Source of the DNA: RGIG4608 sp045635885
GTDB taxonomy: Bacteria; Bacillota; Clostridia; Oscillospirales; CAG-272
Length of the DNA: 41,156 bases
Assembly: GCA_045635885.1 (NCBI GenBank)
Contig: JAZTWO010000028.1
Location: 1 to 41,156 of the forward strand
Reading direction: 5' to 3'
The position numbers and the translations under genes are program-made. The notes beneath the pieces are model-generated. The model saw only the letters and a program-made list of their open reading frames with translations, was not told the DNA's origin and made no database searches. Of this stretch, positions 8,507 through 16,570 are shown piece by piece (the stretch's first letter is position 1; each line of letters begins with the position of its first letter).

Positions 8507-9034
8507 TTATTCCTCGTCAGTAATGTCAATAGATTCGATAGAACCGTTGTCTTCAACGTTGATAGAGGTGTTGATCTTTCTCAAAAGCTTAGCGATCAAG
8601 GGTTCCAAAATTGTGATAATCATAGTAACAATTACAAAAATGATATGATTGTTAGCTATTTTTTCAGCAACGGGAACGAAAGCTCTTTGCTCTGTAATTT
8701 CAATTGTTGAACTTGCAACTGTGTAATAGTAATAGAAATCGGCAAAGATAACCGCCAAAGACATTTCAGTAAACAACCAAACCATAAAAATGTTGGGTTT
8801 TTTACGCTTGGGGAAAGCATTAAGAATGCAAACAAAGCTAAGAATTGACAAAAGCATTGTAACGAATGAAGCAAGTCCCATATGCTTTTCGTTAATCAAT
8901 GATGTGGTTTGAGAAATGTAAGTAAGATTAAAAGAATAGTATACAAACGAAATTGCTAAAGCCAAAAGGGGAATTGCCTGCGGATTACGTTTGATTGATA
9001 CTAAAAGTTTACGAAATTTTTCTTTCATATTCAT
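8507..9034 (-). CDS. Polytopic membrane protein of unknown function in pectin operon (P4)
   Basis: The 175-residue protein has four predicted helices ('AIPLLALAISFVYYSFNL', 'ASFVTMLLSILSFVCIL', 'NIFMVWLFTEMSLAVIFADFYYYY', 'HIIFVIVTMIITILEPLIAKLL'). It has a basic N-terminus and an acidic C-terminal tail ('EDNGSIESIDITDEE'). The third helix ends in an aromatic cluster of four Tyr. The final helix has 'ILEPLIAKLLRK', suggesting a cytosolic C-terminus. No known domain is recognised. It follows the first MsmK-type ATPase by 12 bases and precedes P5 by 8. Its overall form resembles P2 and P3, raising the possibility of a shared four-helix fold, which I cannot test here. Confidence 0.85.
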   Translation of the reverse strand: MNMKEKFRKLLVSIKRNPQAIPLLALAISFVYYSFNLTYISQTTSLINEKHMGLASFVTMLLSILSFVCILNAFPKRKKPNIFMVWLFTEMSLAVIFADFYYYYTVASSTIEITEQRAFVPVAEKIANNHIIFVIVTMIITILEPLIAKLLRKINTSINVEDNGSIESIDITDEE

Positions 9035-9046
9035 AACAGTTATTCC

Positions 9047-10111
9047 TTATCTAATGGCATTTGTAGTTTCTTTATCAAAGAAATGCATATTGTTTATAGA
9101 AGCCAAAACCTTATCTCCTGGCTTGTAATTGCACCATTCACGGAATTTAGCTGTGAGCTTTTGACCGTTAGTTGTACCGTGAACAAGAGTAGTTTGACCA
9201 AGGTTTTCATTAAGAACAACGTCTATATTAATGTAACCGTTGTCATCCTGAACGATATTTTCAGGACGTGCACCAAGAATAATTTCTTTGCCTTCATAAG
9301 AAGCAAGTCTTTGTTTTTGTTCATCATTGAGCGGAGCAGAGAAGTTGGGGCAAACGAACATGCCGTTTTCAATTCTACCGTCAAAGAAATTCATGGGGGG
9401 AAGACCGATAAAGCTTGCTACAAAGATATTTGCAGGAGTGTCATAAAGCTCCAATGGAGTACCGATTTGTTGAACGTAACCCATTGACATACAAACGATT
9501 CTGTCTGCAAGAGTAAGAGCTTCGGTCTGGTCGTGAGTAACGTAAAGCATTGTTGTGCCAAGGCGTTTATGCAAAAGCAAAATTTCACGTCTTGTTGCGC
9601 CTCTAAGCTTTGCGTCAAGGTTAGAAAGGGGCTCGTCGAAAAGGAACACCTTGGGTGTACGAACAATGGCACGACCCATGGCAACACGCTGACGCTGACC
9701 ACCAGAGAGCTGCTTGGGCTTTTTGTTAAGCTGGTCAGTTAAGCCAAGAATTTCTGCAGCCGCAAGCACCTTTTCGTGAATAACGTTGGGATTTTCTTTT
9801 CTAAGTGTAAGAGAGAATGCCATGTTTTCATAAACAGTCATATGCGCATAAAGAGCATAGTTTTGGAAAACCATTGCAATATCTCTGTCCTTGGCGGGAA
9901 CCTGTGTAACGTCCTTGCCGTCAATGATGAGCTGACCTGAAGAAATATCCTCAAGACCTGCAATCATACGCAAGGTGGTTGACTTACCGCAACCGGAAGG
10001 ACCTACAAGAACGATAAACTCGCCGTCTTTAATATCGATATTAAAATCAAAAACAGCTTGTACGTTATTGTCATATATCTTGTTAATATTTTTTAATGTT
10101 AAAGAAGCCAT
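9047..10111 (-). CDS. Sugar ABC transporter ATP-binding protein, MsmK/UgpC type (first copy)
   Basis: The 354-residue ATPase has Walker A 'GPSGCGKST', 'MVFQNYALYAHM', signature 'LSGGQRQRVAMGRA', Walker B 'FLFDEPLSNLDA' and 'LYVTHDQTEALTLAD'. The C-terminal TOBE-type domain carries 'GARPENI' (about residues 240-345). It should power the LplB/LplC-type permeases encoded upstream in the same operon. It is placed between two pairs of small membrane proteins. It differs from the second ATPase gene (3258-4346) mainly in the C-terminal domain, consistent with distinct regulation or different permease partners. Confidence 0.95.
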   Translation of the reverse strand: MASLTLKNINKIYDNNVQAVFDFNIDIKDGEFIVLVGPSGCGKSTTLRMIAGLEDISSGQLIIDGKDVTQVPAKDRDIAMVFQNYALYAHMTVYENMAFSLTLRKENPNVIHEKVLAAAEILGLTDQLNKKPKQLSGGQRQRVAMGRAIVRTPKVFLFDEPLSNLDAKLRGATRREILLLHKRLGTTMLYVTHDQTEALTLADRIVCMSMGYVQQIGTPLELYDTPANIFVASFIGLPPMNFFDGRIENGMFVCPNFSAPLNDEQKQRLASYEGKEIILGARPENIVQDDNGYINIDVVLNENLGQTTLVHGTTNGQKLTAKFREWCNYKPGDKVLASINNMHFFDKETTNAIR

Positions 10112-10136
10112 AGAATACTCAAGACCTTTCTTGAAA

Positions 10137-10619
10137 TTATTGAGAAATTAATGTTTTTTCGTAATTTCTAAGTTTTTTTGTTTTCATGATACCAATAATA
10201 CCACCTGCAATTGCAAAGCCGGCAGAAATAACAAGCAAAGCACAGCAAAGTGCAAACTGACCGCCATCCATAACGGGAACTTCAACACGTTTAACAACGG
10301 CAGTGGAAGTAAAAGCATCAAGGGGAATACCCAATATTCTTACTAACTGAAGTGCTCCGATAACAATCAAAACAATAGAGAATTTAAGATCATAGTTTTT
10401 AACTCCCTCAGAAGCAAGAAAAACAAAGAGCATAAAGAGAAGGTTGTAAACTACAGAAACACCAATTTGCATCTTATAGTAGAATGTTCCAATGTCAGAA
10501 TGATAGATGCTCAAAAAGTATAAAGCATTTGCAATAATTGCACCATAAGCAAAGGTAGAAGAGATTTTATTTTTTGTATATCTCATTCTGTCGCAATTAA
10601 TATCAGTTATTTTGTTCAT
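10137..10619 (-). CDS. Polytopic membrane protein of unknown function in pectin operon (P3)
   Basis: The 160-residue protein has about four hydrophobic helices ('FAYGAIIANALYFLSIY', 'VSVVYNLLFMLFVFLAS', 'FSIVLIVIGALQLVRILGI', 'FALCCALLVISAGFAIAGGI'). It has a short polar N-terminus ('DINCDRMRYTKNK') and a basic C-terminus. One extracytoplasmic loop ('DAFTSTAVVKRVEVPVMDGG') separates helices 3 and 4. No known domain is recognised. Its ATG overlaps the stop of the P2 gene by four bases (ATGA), so P2 and P3 are translationally coupled and probably made in equal amounts, as expected for partners. It precedes the first ATPase gene by 25 bases. Confidence 0.87.
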   Translation of the reverse strand: MNKITDINCDRMRYTKNKISSTFAYGAIIANALYFLSIYHSDIGTFYYKMQIGVSVVYNLLFMLFVFLASEGVKNYDLKFSIVLIVIGALQLVRILGIPLDAFTSTAVVKRVEVPVMDGGQFALCCALLVISAGFAIAGGIIGIMKTKKLRNYEKTLISQ

Positions 10620-11212
10620 GCATCAACTTCTCCTTCCTTCAAAATACGTTTTTCATCCTTCATAAGCATTGTTTTAAAAATCATATTTCCAATGTTCAAC
10701 AATGAAGCAATAATAAGCAAAGAGAGGAACAGTATAGAAATATCAAACCAGAAGGTTGAATAAGGTCCATAAAGGTTATCTGGGTCAAAGCCCTTAGAAA
10801 TCAACACTTTTTCGGGAACTCTTGCAAGATTAGAGTAATCAACTGCAAGGAACATCGCTTTATATTTAAATACATTGATAAAAGCCCAAATTGCAACGGT
10901 AATGCTTGCAACTGAACTAAATATTGTTGTAAGATAATTTGCTACGTAATATCTTCTGCGAGTGTGGTTACCAAAAACCATACAAGCAACGGCAAGGATG
11001 ATAAGAACGATGCTATATTTAGTAAATTCTCTATTAAATGGTTGCATCTCATAATACATTTCCAAGCCGGGAATTTCAACTTCAAGACTTTCTACAGAAC
11101 GAAGGAAATATGCGTCGGTAGAAACTCCGAGAGAATAAATAAATGTGAGTGCGGCAGCCGCAAGACAGAAAAGTGTAATAACCTTCTGCAATTTCATTTG
11201 TAATTTATACAT
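10616..11212 (-). CDS. Polytopic membrane protein of unknown function in pectin operon (P2)
   Basis: From the ATG at 11212 the protein has 198 residues and about four helices ('ITLFCLAAAALTFIYSL', 'YSIVLIILAVACMVFG', 'SVASITVAIWAFINVF', 'ISILFLSLLIIASLLNIG'). Two sizeable loops outside the membrane include 'VESLEVEIPGLEMYYE' and 'SNLARVPEKVLISKGFD'. I chose this start because TGGAACTTACT gives a ribosome site there. Longer starts at 11224 and 11248 exist, but the last would fall inside the hairpin at 11228-11246. No known domain is recognised. It follows the binding-protein gene and overlaps P3 by four bases. A joint P2-P3 membrane complex that works with the importer is the simplest inference. 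Confidence 0.85.
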   Translation of the reverse strand: MYKLQMKLQKVITLFCLAAAALTFIYSLGVSTDAYFLRSVESLEVEIPGLEMYYEMQPFNREFTKYSIVLIILAVACMVFGNHTRRRYYVANYLTTIFSSVASITVAIWAFINVFKYKAMFLAVDYSNLARVPEKVLISKGFDPDNLYGPYSTFWFDISILFLSLLIIASLLNIGNMIFKTMLMKDEKRILKEGEVDA

Positions 11213-11227
11213 AGTAAGTTCCATTCC

Positions 11228-11246
11228 GCCGTCACAAAACGACGGC
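11228..11246 (-). promoter_or_regulatory. Small hairpin in leader of P2
   Basis: A 6-bp stem GCCGTC/GACGGC with a 7-base loop lies 16 bases ahead of the P2 start. It has no T-tract, so it is probably an mRNA processing or translation-modulating structure between the binding-protein gene and P2. Confidence 0.4.
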
Positions 11247-11306
11247 ATATATTTTGTATCAAAAAATTGATCGAATTAACAAGGGGGATGCGAAAAATTA
11301 TTTAAG

Positions 11307-11332
11307 TGGCAGGGGGGAAATCCCCCCCGCCA
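11307..11332 (-). terminator. Strong GC hairpin after solute-binding-protein gene
   Basis: TGGC and GCCA arms enclose a G6/C6 stem around an A-A loop, with one mismatch, 15 bases past the stop of the binding-protein gene. The minus-strand side lacks a T-run. The likely role is partial termination or 3'-end protection, giving more binding protein than downstream membrane subunits, as is common in ABC operons. Confidence 0.55.
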
Positions 11333-11346
11333 TATTTTGTTAGATA

Positions 11347-13524
11347 TTATTGTTCATCAAGAACTACAAAGCCCTTAGCGATAATGTCAACAAAGAGGTT
11401 GTATTTATCCTTAGAGGATGAGTACTTACCACTGGATGACAAGTTAGTGAGCTTACCAATTTCTTCGTTTTCAACTGCTGTTGTGGGAAGAGATGTGGGA
11501 ACGATGCTATACCAAGGATTTGCTTCGTCAATAGCAAGCAATGGATGCTTGATAAGACCAAGACCGATAGCGTTAGAAATCTTGCCTGCGCCTTCCTTAC
11601 CAACTGCATGTGTGCACTGATATTCGAATGCCTGGCTCTTTACGAATGAAAGAGTAGAACCAAGATAGTAACGAGCATAGTTTGTATAGTTACCGTCTGC
11701 CTTGCTCCAAAGCTCTGCGAAAGTAGCGTCGGAGATAACGGGCATCTGCTTACCGTTGAAGTTGAATGTTACGTAAGAACCGTCTGCATTTGTCTTAATG
11801 AATGCATCGGGACCATAGGACATAAGGATCTGACCTTCGGGGCTGTAAGCGTAGTCGATAAGCTTAAGAGCTGCATCGAGCTTGTTCTTGTCGCCTGCAA
11901 CACCTGCAAGAGAGATTGCCCAACCGTCTGTCTTAACAGATCTCCAAGATTCTGTAAATCTCATGTAAACACCGTTAGGATCGGAACCGTCGTACCAACG
12001 AGCGATGGGGATCATAACTGCCATGTATTTTTCGCCTTCCTGAAGCTTTGTTTCGTTGTAAACAGTCTGAGTCTGGTTGTAGTCATAGTGCATGAAACCG
12101 TCGTCAAATTCAAGCATATTAGCTGTGCTGTTCTTTTCTGTATTAACGAATGTAGAGGATACAAGACCTTCCTGAACCATTGCGTTCATTCTGGAAAGAG
12201 CTGCGTATGTATCAACTTCTTCACGAGCATCGTGAAGCATACCGTCTGTACCGATGTAGAGGTAATCCTGACGGGATTCAAGACCTCTTACACCAAAGAG
12301 AGTACCTGCGAAACGGAATACGTCAACACGTCTTTGGTTGTTGTTGTCTTCACGAGAGAAGAGACCGTTAACCTTGTTTGTACCGTTAAGAGTCTGGGGG
12401 TTAGCAACTACGCAACGAAGAAGAGCAACAAGCTCGTCTGCGTCCCAAGCAGCATCCTGACCGATGAAGAGGTCAGCTCTGTTTGTGCCGTAGTAACCGT
12501 TGTAAGCTTCGTCGATGTACTTACGAAGCATGTTAACTGCCTGAACACCGGTAACTGTGCCTGCAGCAAGAGCGTCGTTCATAACCTGAACGATATTGCC
12601 TGCCTTGTCATAGTCCTTTGTGAGCTTAATAATGGCTGTACCTTCCTTGTTAGCCGCATCAACGGTGAGCTTACCGGATGTGGGCATGTAAGGTGTGTAA
12701 GCAGCAGCTGCAAGGTTGTTAGAAGCAGCAGCAGTGAATTCACCTTCACCGTTAAGGAGCTTTTCAACCCAGTCAGTTCTCATAAGGGGCATACGTTCAA
12801 TATCGTCAACACCGTCGAAGTAAGGAGAATAGTAAATAGCGCCTGTAGAAACGTCACCTACGATAGAGAGGTAAACGATGGGGTTAGCTTCAAGATAAGC
12901 CTTGAAGTTAGGCATTGCATCAAGATACTGAGCAAGGTTAACAAGCTTGCCTGCTACACCAGCTTCAGAAAGCTGAGTTGCTGTACCGGAAACCATATCA
13001 ACCTGTTCAAGCTTTTCCTGCCAATACTTGAATTCGTTATTAGCGGAGTTACCCTGGTAGCTGTTTGTAAACTTAATACCAAGAACGTTCTGAATTTCTA
13101 CCCAAGTGGGCTTAAGGTCGCCTGAATAGTATGTCTTGCCGTCTGCAAGAGTGATACCTGCGCCTGCTGTTTCAGCGTCAAAGAACAAACCTGTCTTAAC
13201 ACTGTTGTAACCGGTAGCCATTCTCAAAGTTGTGCCGTTAGCATAGCTGAGAGTGTAGCCAGCGATTGTCTGGTTGGTGGGGTTCTTATAATAGTTCATA
13301 AGTCTATTATAAGCATTCTGCTTGTAATAGAGATACTCGATTGTGCCCCAAGACTGAGCGAGAGCAACTGCTTCTTCATACAAAGCTGCATTGGGGTCAT
13401 CGGTAACTGTGCCGCCGTTACCACCGTTAGTGGTAGTTGCGGGTGGGTCTTTCTTGCAACCTGCAAAGCATGCAGTGAGCATTACAAGGGCAAGAACGAG
13501 TGATAAAATTCTTACTTTTTTCAT
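11347..13524 (-). CDS. Large extracellular solute-binding lipoprotein of the sugar ABC importer
   Basis: The 725-residue product starts 'MKKVRILSLVLALVMLTAC', a lipoprotein signal with lipobox Leu-Thr-Ala-Cys19 (a second Cys lies four residues on). A short Thr/Gly-rich linker follows. The ATG at 13524 is used because GGAGG lies just before it; an ATG 15 bases upstream overlaps that ribosome site. The body has solute-binding features such as 'YIGTDGMLHDAREEVDTYAALSRMNAM' and 'AISLAGVAGDKNKLDAALKLIDYAYSPEGQ'. It should capture pectin-derived oligosaccharides for the two permeases encoded just upstream. At 725 residues it is much larger than LplA/YtcQ-type proteins (about 500), which suggests an insert or a deep cleft for longer oligosaccharides. 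Confidence 0.92.
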   Translation of the reverse strand: MKKVRILSLVLALVMLTACFAGCKKDPPATTTNGGNGGTVTDDPNAALYEEAVALAQSWGTIEYLYYKQNAYNRLMNYYKNPTNQTIAGYTLSYANGTTLRMATGYNSVKTGLFFDAETAGAGITLADGKTYYSGDLKPTWVEIQNVLGIKFTNSYQGNSANNEFKYWQEKLEQVDMVSGTATQLSEAGVAGKLVNLAQYLDAMPNFKAYLEANPIVYLSIVGDVSTGAIYYSPYFDGVDDIERMPLMRTDWVEKLLNGEGEFTAAASNNLAAAAYTPYMPTSGKLTVDAANKEGTAIIKLTKDYDKAGNIVQVMNDALAAGTVTGVQAVNMLRKYIDEAYNGYYGTNRADLFIGQDAAWDADELVALLRCVVANPQTLNGTNKVNGLFSREDNNNQRRVDVFRFAGTLFGVRGLESRQDYLYIGTDGMLHDAREEVDTYAALSRMNAMVQEGLVSSTFVNTEKNSTANMLEFDDGFMHYDYNQTQTVYNETKLQEGEKYMAVMIPIARWYDGSDPNGVYMRFTESWRSVKTDGWAISLAGVAGDKNKLDAALKLIDYAYSPEGQILMSYGPDAFIKTNADGSYVTFNFNGKQMPVISDATFAELWSKADGNYTNYARYYLGSTLSFVKSQAFEYQCTHAVGKEGAGKISNAIGLGLIKHPLLAIDEANPWYSIVPTSLPTTAVENEEIGKLTNLSSSGKYSSSKDKYNLFVDIIAKGFVVLDEQ

Positions 13525-13555
13525 GGTGTTTTCCTCCATAATAAATTTTTATATT

Positions 13556-13584
13556 ATTATAATGTGCGTAAGAACACAATATAA
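13556..13584 (-). promoter_or_regulatory. Possible internal promoter for binding-protein gene
   Basis: On the minus strand TATAAT (13561-13556) is preceded at 17 bases by a weak -35, TTATAT. It lies in the 88-base gap before the binding-protein gene. An internal promoter would fit the usual excess of binding protein, but the -35 match is poor. Confidence 0.35.
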
Positions 13585-13612
13585 CCAATAAATTAGTTGC
13601 TCAAACGAGCGA

Positions 13613-14497
13613 TTATTCCTTAACACCGCCCATGTTTACGCCTTTAGCAAAGTACTTTTGAATAAAGGGATAAATAATAAGGATGGGAATGATAGCACAA
13701 ATAACAAGCGCATAAATAGCTGAGTCGGCAGCATATGATTCAGCCCAAATTGTTTCGGGGTCTTGGAATTCCTCAAGCTTCAAACGAATGAATACCTGCA
13801 AGGGTTGTTCCTGATATTTAGAAATCATCTGCTTAGCCCAGAAGTAACCGTTCCAACGAGAAATTGCAAAGAAGAGAGCAACTGTAGCAATAGTAGATTT
13901 GCTCATTGGCAAATATACGTTAGTAAGCACCTGGAACTCTGTCGCACCGTCAACTATTGCGGCTTCTTCAATTTCAGAGGGTACGCCTTCAAATGCGTTA
14001 CGAAGTAGAATGATATTCATAGCAGCCATACCCATTGCAATAACAACAAGCCATTTTTCGTCTGCAATACCTAAATTTCTAAAGATATCACCGGTTTTGA
14101 TATAGTTTCTATACTGAGGCAAAATACCTGCAGAGAACCACATAGTAAATACAAGGAAGAAGTTGAACTGCTTTCTGAAAAGCAATCTCTTCTTAGAAAG
14201 GGCGTAAGCGCCAAGAATAGCAACACCCATTGACCAAAGAGTTCCGTAGAATGTAAGGAACAATGTGTTAGCATAGGCGTTCCAGAAAAGATTGTTTTGG
14301 AACATAACCTTAAACGCTTCAAACTGAACACCCTTGGGGAAAAGGATAATTCCGCCTTGCTCAACAATGCTTCTGTCACTTATAGCAGAAGAAATAGCAT
14401 AAATGAAGGGATAAAGACAGCAAAGAGCAAAGATTGTTAGTAAAACGTAACTGATAACTTTAAAGATCAGTTCTGATATTTCAAGTTTTCTTTTCAT
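13613..14497 (-). CDS. Carbohydrate ABC transporter permease, LplC/YtcP type
   Basis: The 294-residue inner-membrane permease has six hydrophobic segments and the ATPase-coupling EAA loop 'IEEAAIVDGATEFQVLTNVYLPMSKS' in its second half. It starts 'ISELIFKVISYVLLTIFALCCLYPF', typical of the LplC/YtcP group found with rhamnogalacturonan and complex-glycan importers. It forms the translocation pore together with the LplB-type permease encoded 20 bases upstream, and is energised by one or both MsmK-type ATPases. It ends 'YFAKGVNMGGVKE', the usual end of this family ('KGVMLGAVKG'-like). Confidence 0.94.
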   Translation of the reverse strand: MKRKLEISELIFKVISYVLLTIFALCCLYPFIYAISSAISDRSIVEQGGIILFPKGVQFEAFKVMFQNNLFWNAYANTLFLTFYGTLWSMGVAILGAYALSKKRLLFRKQFNFFLVFTMWFSAGILPQYRNYIKTGDIFRNLGIADEKWLVVIAMGMAAMNIILLRNAFEGVPSEIEEAAIVDGATEFQVLTNVYLPMSKSTIATVALFFAISRWNGYFWAKQMISKYQEQPLQVFIRLKLEEFQDPETIWAESYAADSAIYALVICAIIPILIIYPFIQKYFAKGVNMGGVKE

Positions 14498-14517
14498 TTT
14501 TCAAAACCAACCTTTCA

Positions 14518-15582
14518 TTAATAGAGTGAAACGTCAGATGCTTTTCTTGCGATTGTGTTAGCACCGATTACAAGAAGCATACCAACAACGTTGTTTAACA
14601 TTTCTGCGGCACTGGCAATACCGATATTGAAGGAGTTTTCAAGGCCGTAACGTTGAGCAAAGGTTGAAACAACGTCCGCAGTAACGTAAGTGTCTAAGTT
14701 GTAAAGAAGAAGTACCTTTTCATAACCAACGTTAAGAAGAGAACCAATTCTTGTGATAAGCATAATAACGATTGTAGAGAGGATACTTGGAAGAACAACG
14801 TATCTCATCTGCGCCCATTTGTTAGCACCGTCAATCTGTGCGGCTTCATAGCTTGTGGGTGAGATTGCAATAATTGCGGCAAAGAATACGATACTGTCAT
14901 AACCTGCCGTTTCCCAAATACCGGTAATCTGATAGATTGGACGGAAGAAATCGGGGTTGTTCAACAAACCGGCATTACCAACCTCTTCGGTGATGATGCC
15001 AAGATTGCAAAGCAACTGTGAAATAATACCCATTTCAATTCCCGCACCTGCACTTGATGACTGACGCACCAACAGGGAAACGAGAGTTGTCATAACAACG
15101 GTTGAAATGAATTTGGGCAAATATGTAACCACCTGATATACACTTCGTGCAATATTAGATTTAATTTCATTAAAGAAAAGAGCAATAATAATTGGCATTG
15201 GGAAACCGAAACACAAACCGTAGAAAGAAATTACGAATGTGTTACGAAAAGCTCTCCAAAATTCTTGTGAGAGAGTTGTTTCACCTGCAAAAAGGTCTTT
15301 AAAATAATTAAAGCCGGAATAGAACTGCTCTGCAACGGGAAGGTTTGCATCATAAACCTTAAAGCAGGAAAGAAGCTCATACATTGGCATGTATCTCCAG
15401 AAGAAGAATACAAGGAGCATGGGGATAAGCATTATATACAAACGCCAGTCCCTAAGCACTGTTCGAGCAACGTGTCTCCAATGATGTTTTTCAACGTCAT
15501 CACGAACAACTTGCTCTGGGTCCATTCGATATTTTCCGGTTTTCTCGTCTAACACGAGGTAATCAACTGCGTTAAGTTTCAT
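14518..15582 (-). CDS. Carbohydrate ABC transporter permease, LplB/YteP type
   Basis: From the ATG at 15582, preceded by GGAG at 6 bases, the protein has 354 residues. A TTG four codons upstream overlaps that ribosome site and is rejected. A cytosolic N-terminus of about 50 residues ('YLVLDEKTGKYRMDPEQVV') precedes six membrane helices and the EAA loop 'SYEAAQIDGANKWAQMRYVVLP'. LplB/YteP proteins are usually nearer 300-320 residues, so the polar N-terminal extension is an oddity. It pairs with the following LplC-type permease. It follows P1, the first gene of the operon, by 42 bases. Confidence 0.94.
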   Translation of the reverse strand: MKLNAVDYLVLDEKTGKYRMDPEQVVRDDVEKHHWRHVARTVLRDWRLYIMLIPMLLVFFFWRYMPMYELLSCFKVYDANLPVAEQFYSGFNYFKDLFAGETTLSQEFWRAFRNTFVISFYGLCFGFPMPIIIALFFNEIKSNIARSVYQVVTYLPKFISTVVMTTLVSLLVRQSSSAGAGIEMGIISQLLCNLGIITEEVGNAGLLNNPDFFRPIYQITGIWETAGYDSIVFFAAIIAISPTSYEAAQIDGANKWAQMRYVVLPSILSTIVIMLITRIGSLLNVGYEKVLLLYNLDTYVTADVVSTFAQRYGLENSFNIGIASAAEMLNNVVGMLLVIGANTIARKASDVSLY

Positions 15583-15624
15583 AAAGATCTCCAATCAGTA
15601 TATATTAATAATGTAAATTTTCAA

Positions 15625-16221
15625 TCAAAATGGGTTGTTGCTTTTTGCCTTTTGCTCTTCAAGACGTTCTCTCTCTAAACGGAACAAATAAGATTTTTGG
15701 TCTTCAAAAAGCCCGTCGACGTTTTTTGCAATGAAAAGAACAACAATTGCAAATAATAGCGAAAGAATATCTGTGAAAATAAAAGCAAGAATGGATTTAA
15801 AACTAAATTCAAAGAACAAAGAGAAAATCCATCTTCCAACGGTAACAAATAAATAAGTAAAAATGGCAAAGACTGTTCGTTTAGCAAATTCAACTCTAAC
15901 GGCTTCCTTTTTTAAAAGCTTTAACAAAGGAAGCGAGAGAAGACACAAACAGCACCCACCACAATAGATGACAAAGTGTTTTATAGAAGCCCCTTGAGCA
16001 TAGCAATAAGCAAACGAGCCGGCTAAAGCAGGGAAAATAGCATATCCACCCCAACGCATTAATGAAATGCAAATCATGGCAGGGGTAATGGAAACTGCCA
16101 TTGCCTGCAAATTGAACCAATCAACGGTTGCATATGTTGCAAGAGCTTCAAAAACTGCCGTTAGTACGCATAGAAAAAATACATCTATGCTACGGTATTG
16201 TTTAAATGATAATTGTTTCAT
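15625..16221 (-). CDS. Polytopic membrane protein, first gene of pectin operon (P1)
   Basis: The 198-residue protein has five or six hydrophobic helices ('IDVFFLCVLTAVFEALATYAT', 'MAVSITPAMICISLM', 'YAIFPALAGSFAYCYAQG', 'FVIYCGGCCLCLLSLPLL', 'VFAIFTYLFVTVGRWIFSLFF', 'IFTDILSLLFAIVVLFIA'). It ends in a charged C-terminal tail ('RLERERLEEQKAKSNN'). Its length and helix count are like those of ECF-transporter S components, but I see no diagnostic motif and do not assign it. Heading the operon, before both permeases, it would be the first product made. It could be an accessory subunit, a chaperone or an independent sugar/uronate channel. Confidence 0.85.
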   Translation of the reverse strand: MKQLSFKQYRSIDVFFLCVLTAVFEALATYATVDWFNLQAMAVSITPAMICISLMRWGGYAIFPALAGSFAYCYAQGASIKHFVIYCGGCCLCLLSLPLLKLLKKEAVRVEFAKRTVFAIFTYLFVTVGRWIFSLFFEFSFKSILAFIFTDILSLLFAIVVLFIAKNVDGLFEDQKSYLFRLERERLEEQKAKSNNPF

Positions 16222-16301
16222 TTTTTGGATCCTGTGTTTGCGATTTTTGTGGCAAAATAGAAAAAAGATAAAGTTAACCTATAATACCACTATGTAGAAT
16301 A

Positions 16302-16330
16302 ATTGTATTACAAACACGCAATACTGTCCT
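16302..16330 (-). promoter_or_regulatory. Candidate promoter of the pectin operon
   Basis: Reading the minus strand, AGGACA (16330-16325), 17 bases, then TACAAT (16307-16302) lies 80 bases ahead of P1. The -35 is only 4/6 but overlaps the first copy of a 17-bp direct repeat, as would fit an activator-dependent promoter. Confidence 0.45.
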
Positions 16331-16375
16331 TGATTTTTTTGATAGAAAATTAACGCAACCTTGATTTTTTTGATA
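16328..16375. promoter_or_regulatory. Two direct repeats, 31 bp apart, candidate activator sites
   Basis: CCTTGATTTTTTTGATA occurs exactly at 16328-16344 and 16359-16375. The 31-bp period is about three helical turns, so both copies face the same side of the DNA. The first abuts the candidate -35 of the pectin operon, roughly -41, where class II activators such as AraC-type proteins bind. No regulator gene is in the window. Confidence 0.55.
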
Positions 16376-16420
16376 TCAATTCTAAAAAGTGCTTATTGGT
16401 GTAAAAAATGAAACGCATAA

Positions 16421-16439
16421 TTTGTGCAACTTGCACAAA
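16421..16439. promoter_or_regulatory. Perfect 9-1-9 palindromic operator
   Basis: TTTGTGCAA-C-TTGCACAAA is a perfect inverted repeat in the middle of the divergent region, more than 100 bp from either promoter. The size and odd-spaced symmetry suit a dimeric LacI- or GntR-type regulator. Confidence 0.6.
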
Positions 16440-16570
16440 AAACTTTATCGTTCATCTCTTTTAACACGATTTCAAATTAACATTGCCGCCAATATTACAA
16501 GTCATTTGCGCATAAATCTTGTCTTTTAATCGTAAATTTAAGTTGAAATTTAGTGTATAATATCAAAAAA

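Noticed and set aside
10137..11212. P2 and P3 as additional ABC permease subunits
   Set aside because: They are too short and lack an EAA coupling loop, unlike the two clear permeases.
12088..13125. A 345-codon open frame on the + strand inside the binding-protein gene
   Set aside because: Its Cys/Val/Ser-rich composition is that of an antisense shadow, and the minus-strand gene is clearly real.
16328..16375. CRISPR-like repeat pair
   Set aside because: Only two 17-bp copies with a 14-base spacer, no cas genes; position and phasing suit regulatory sites better.
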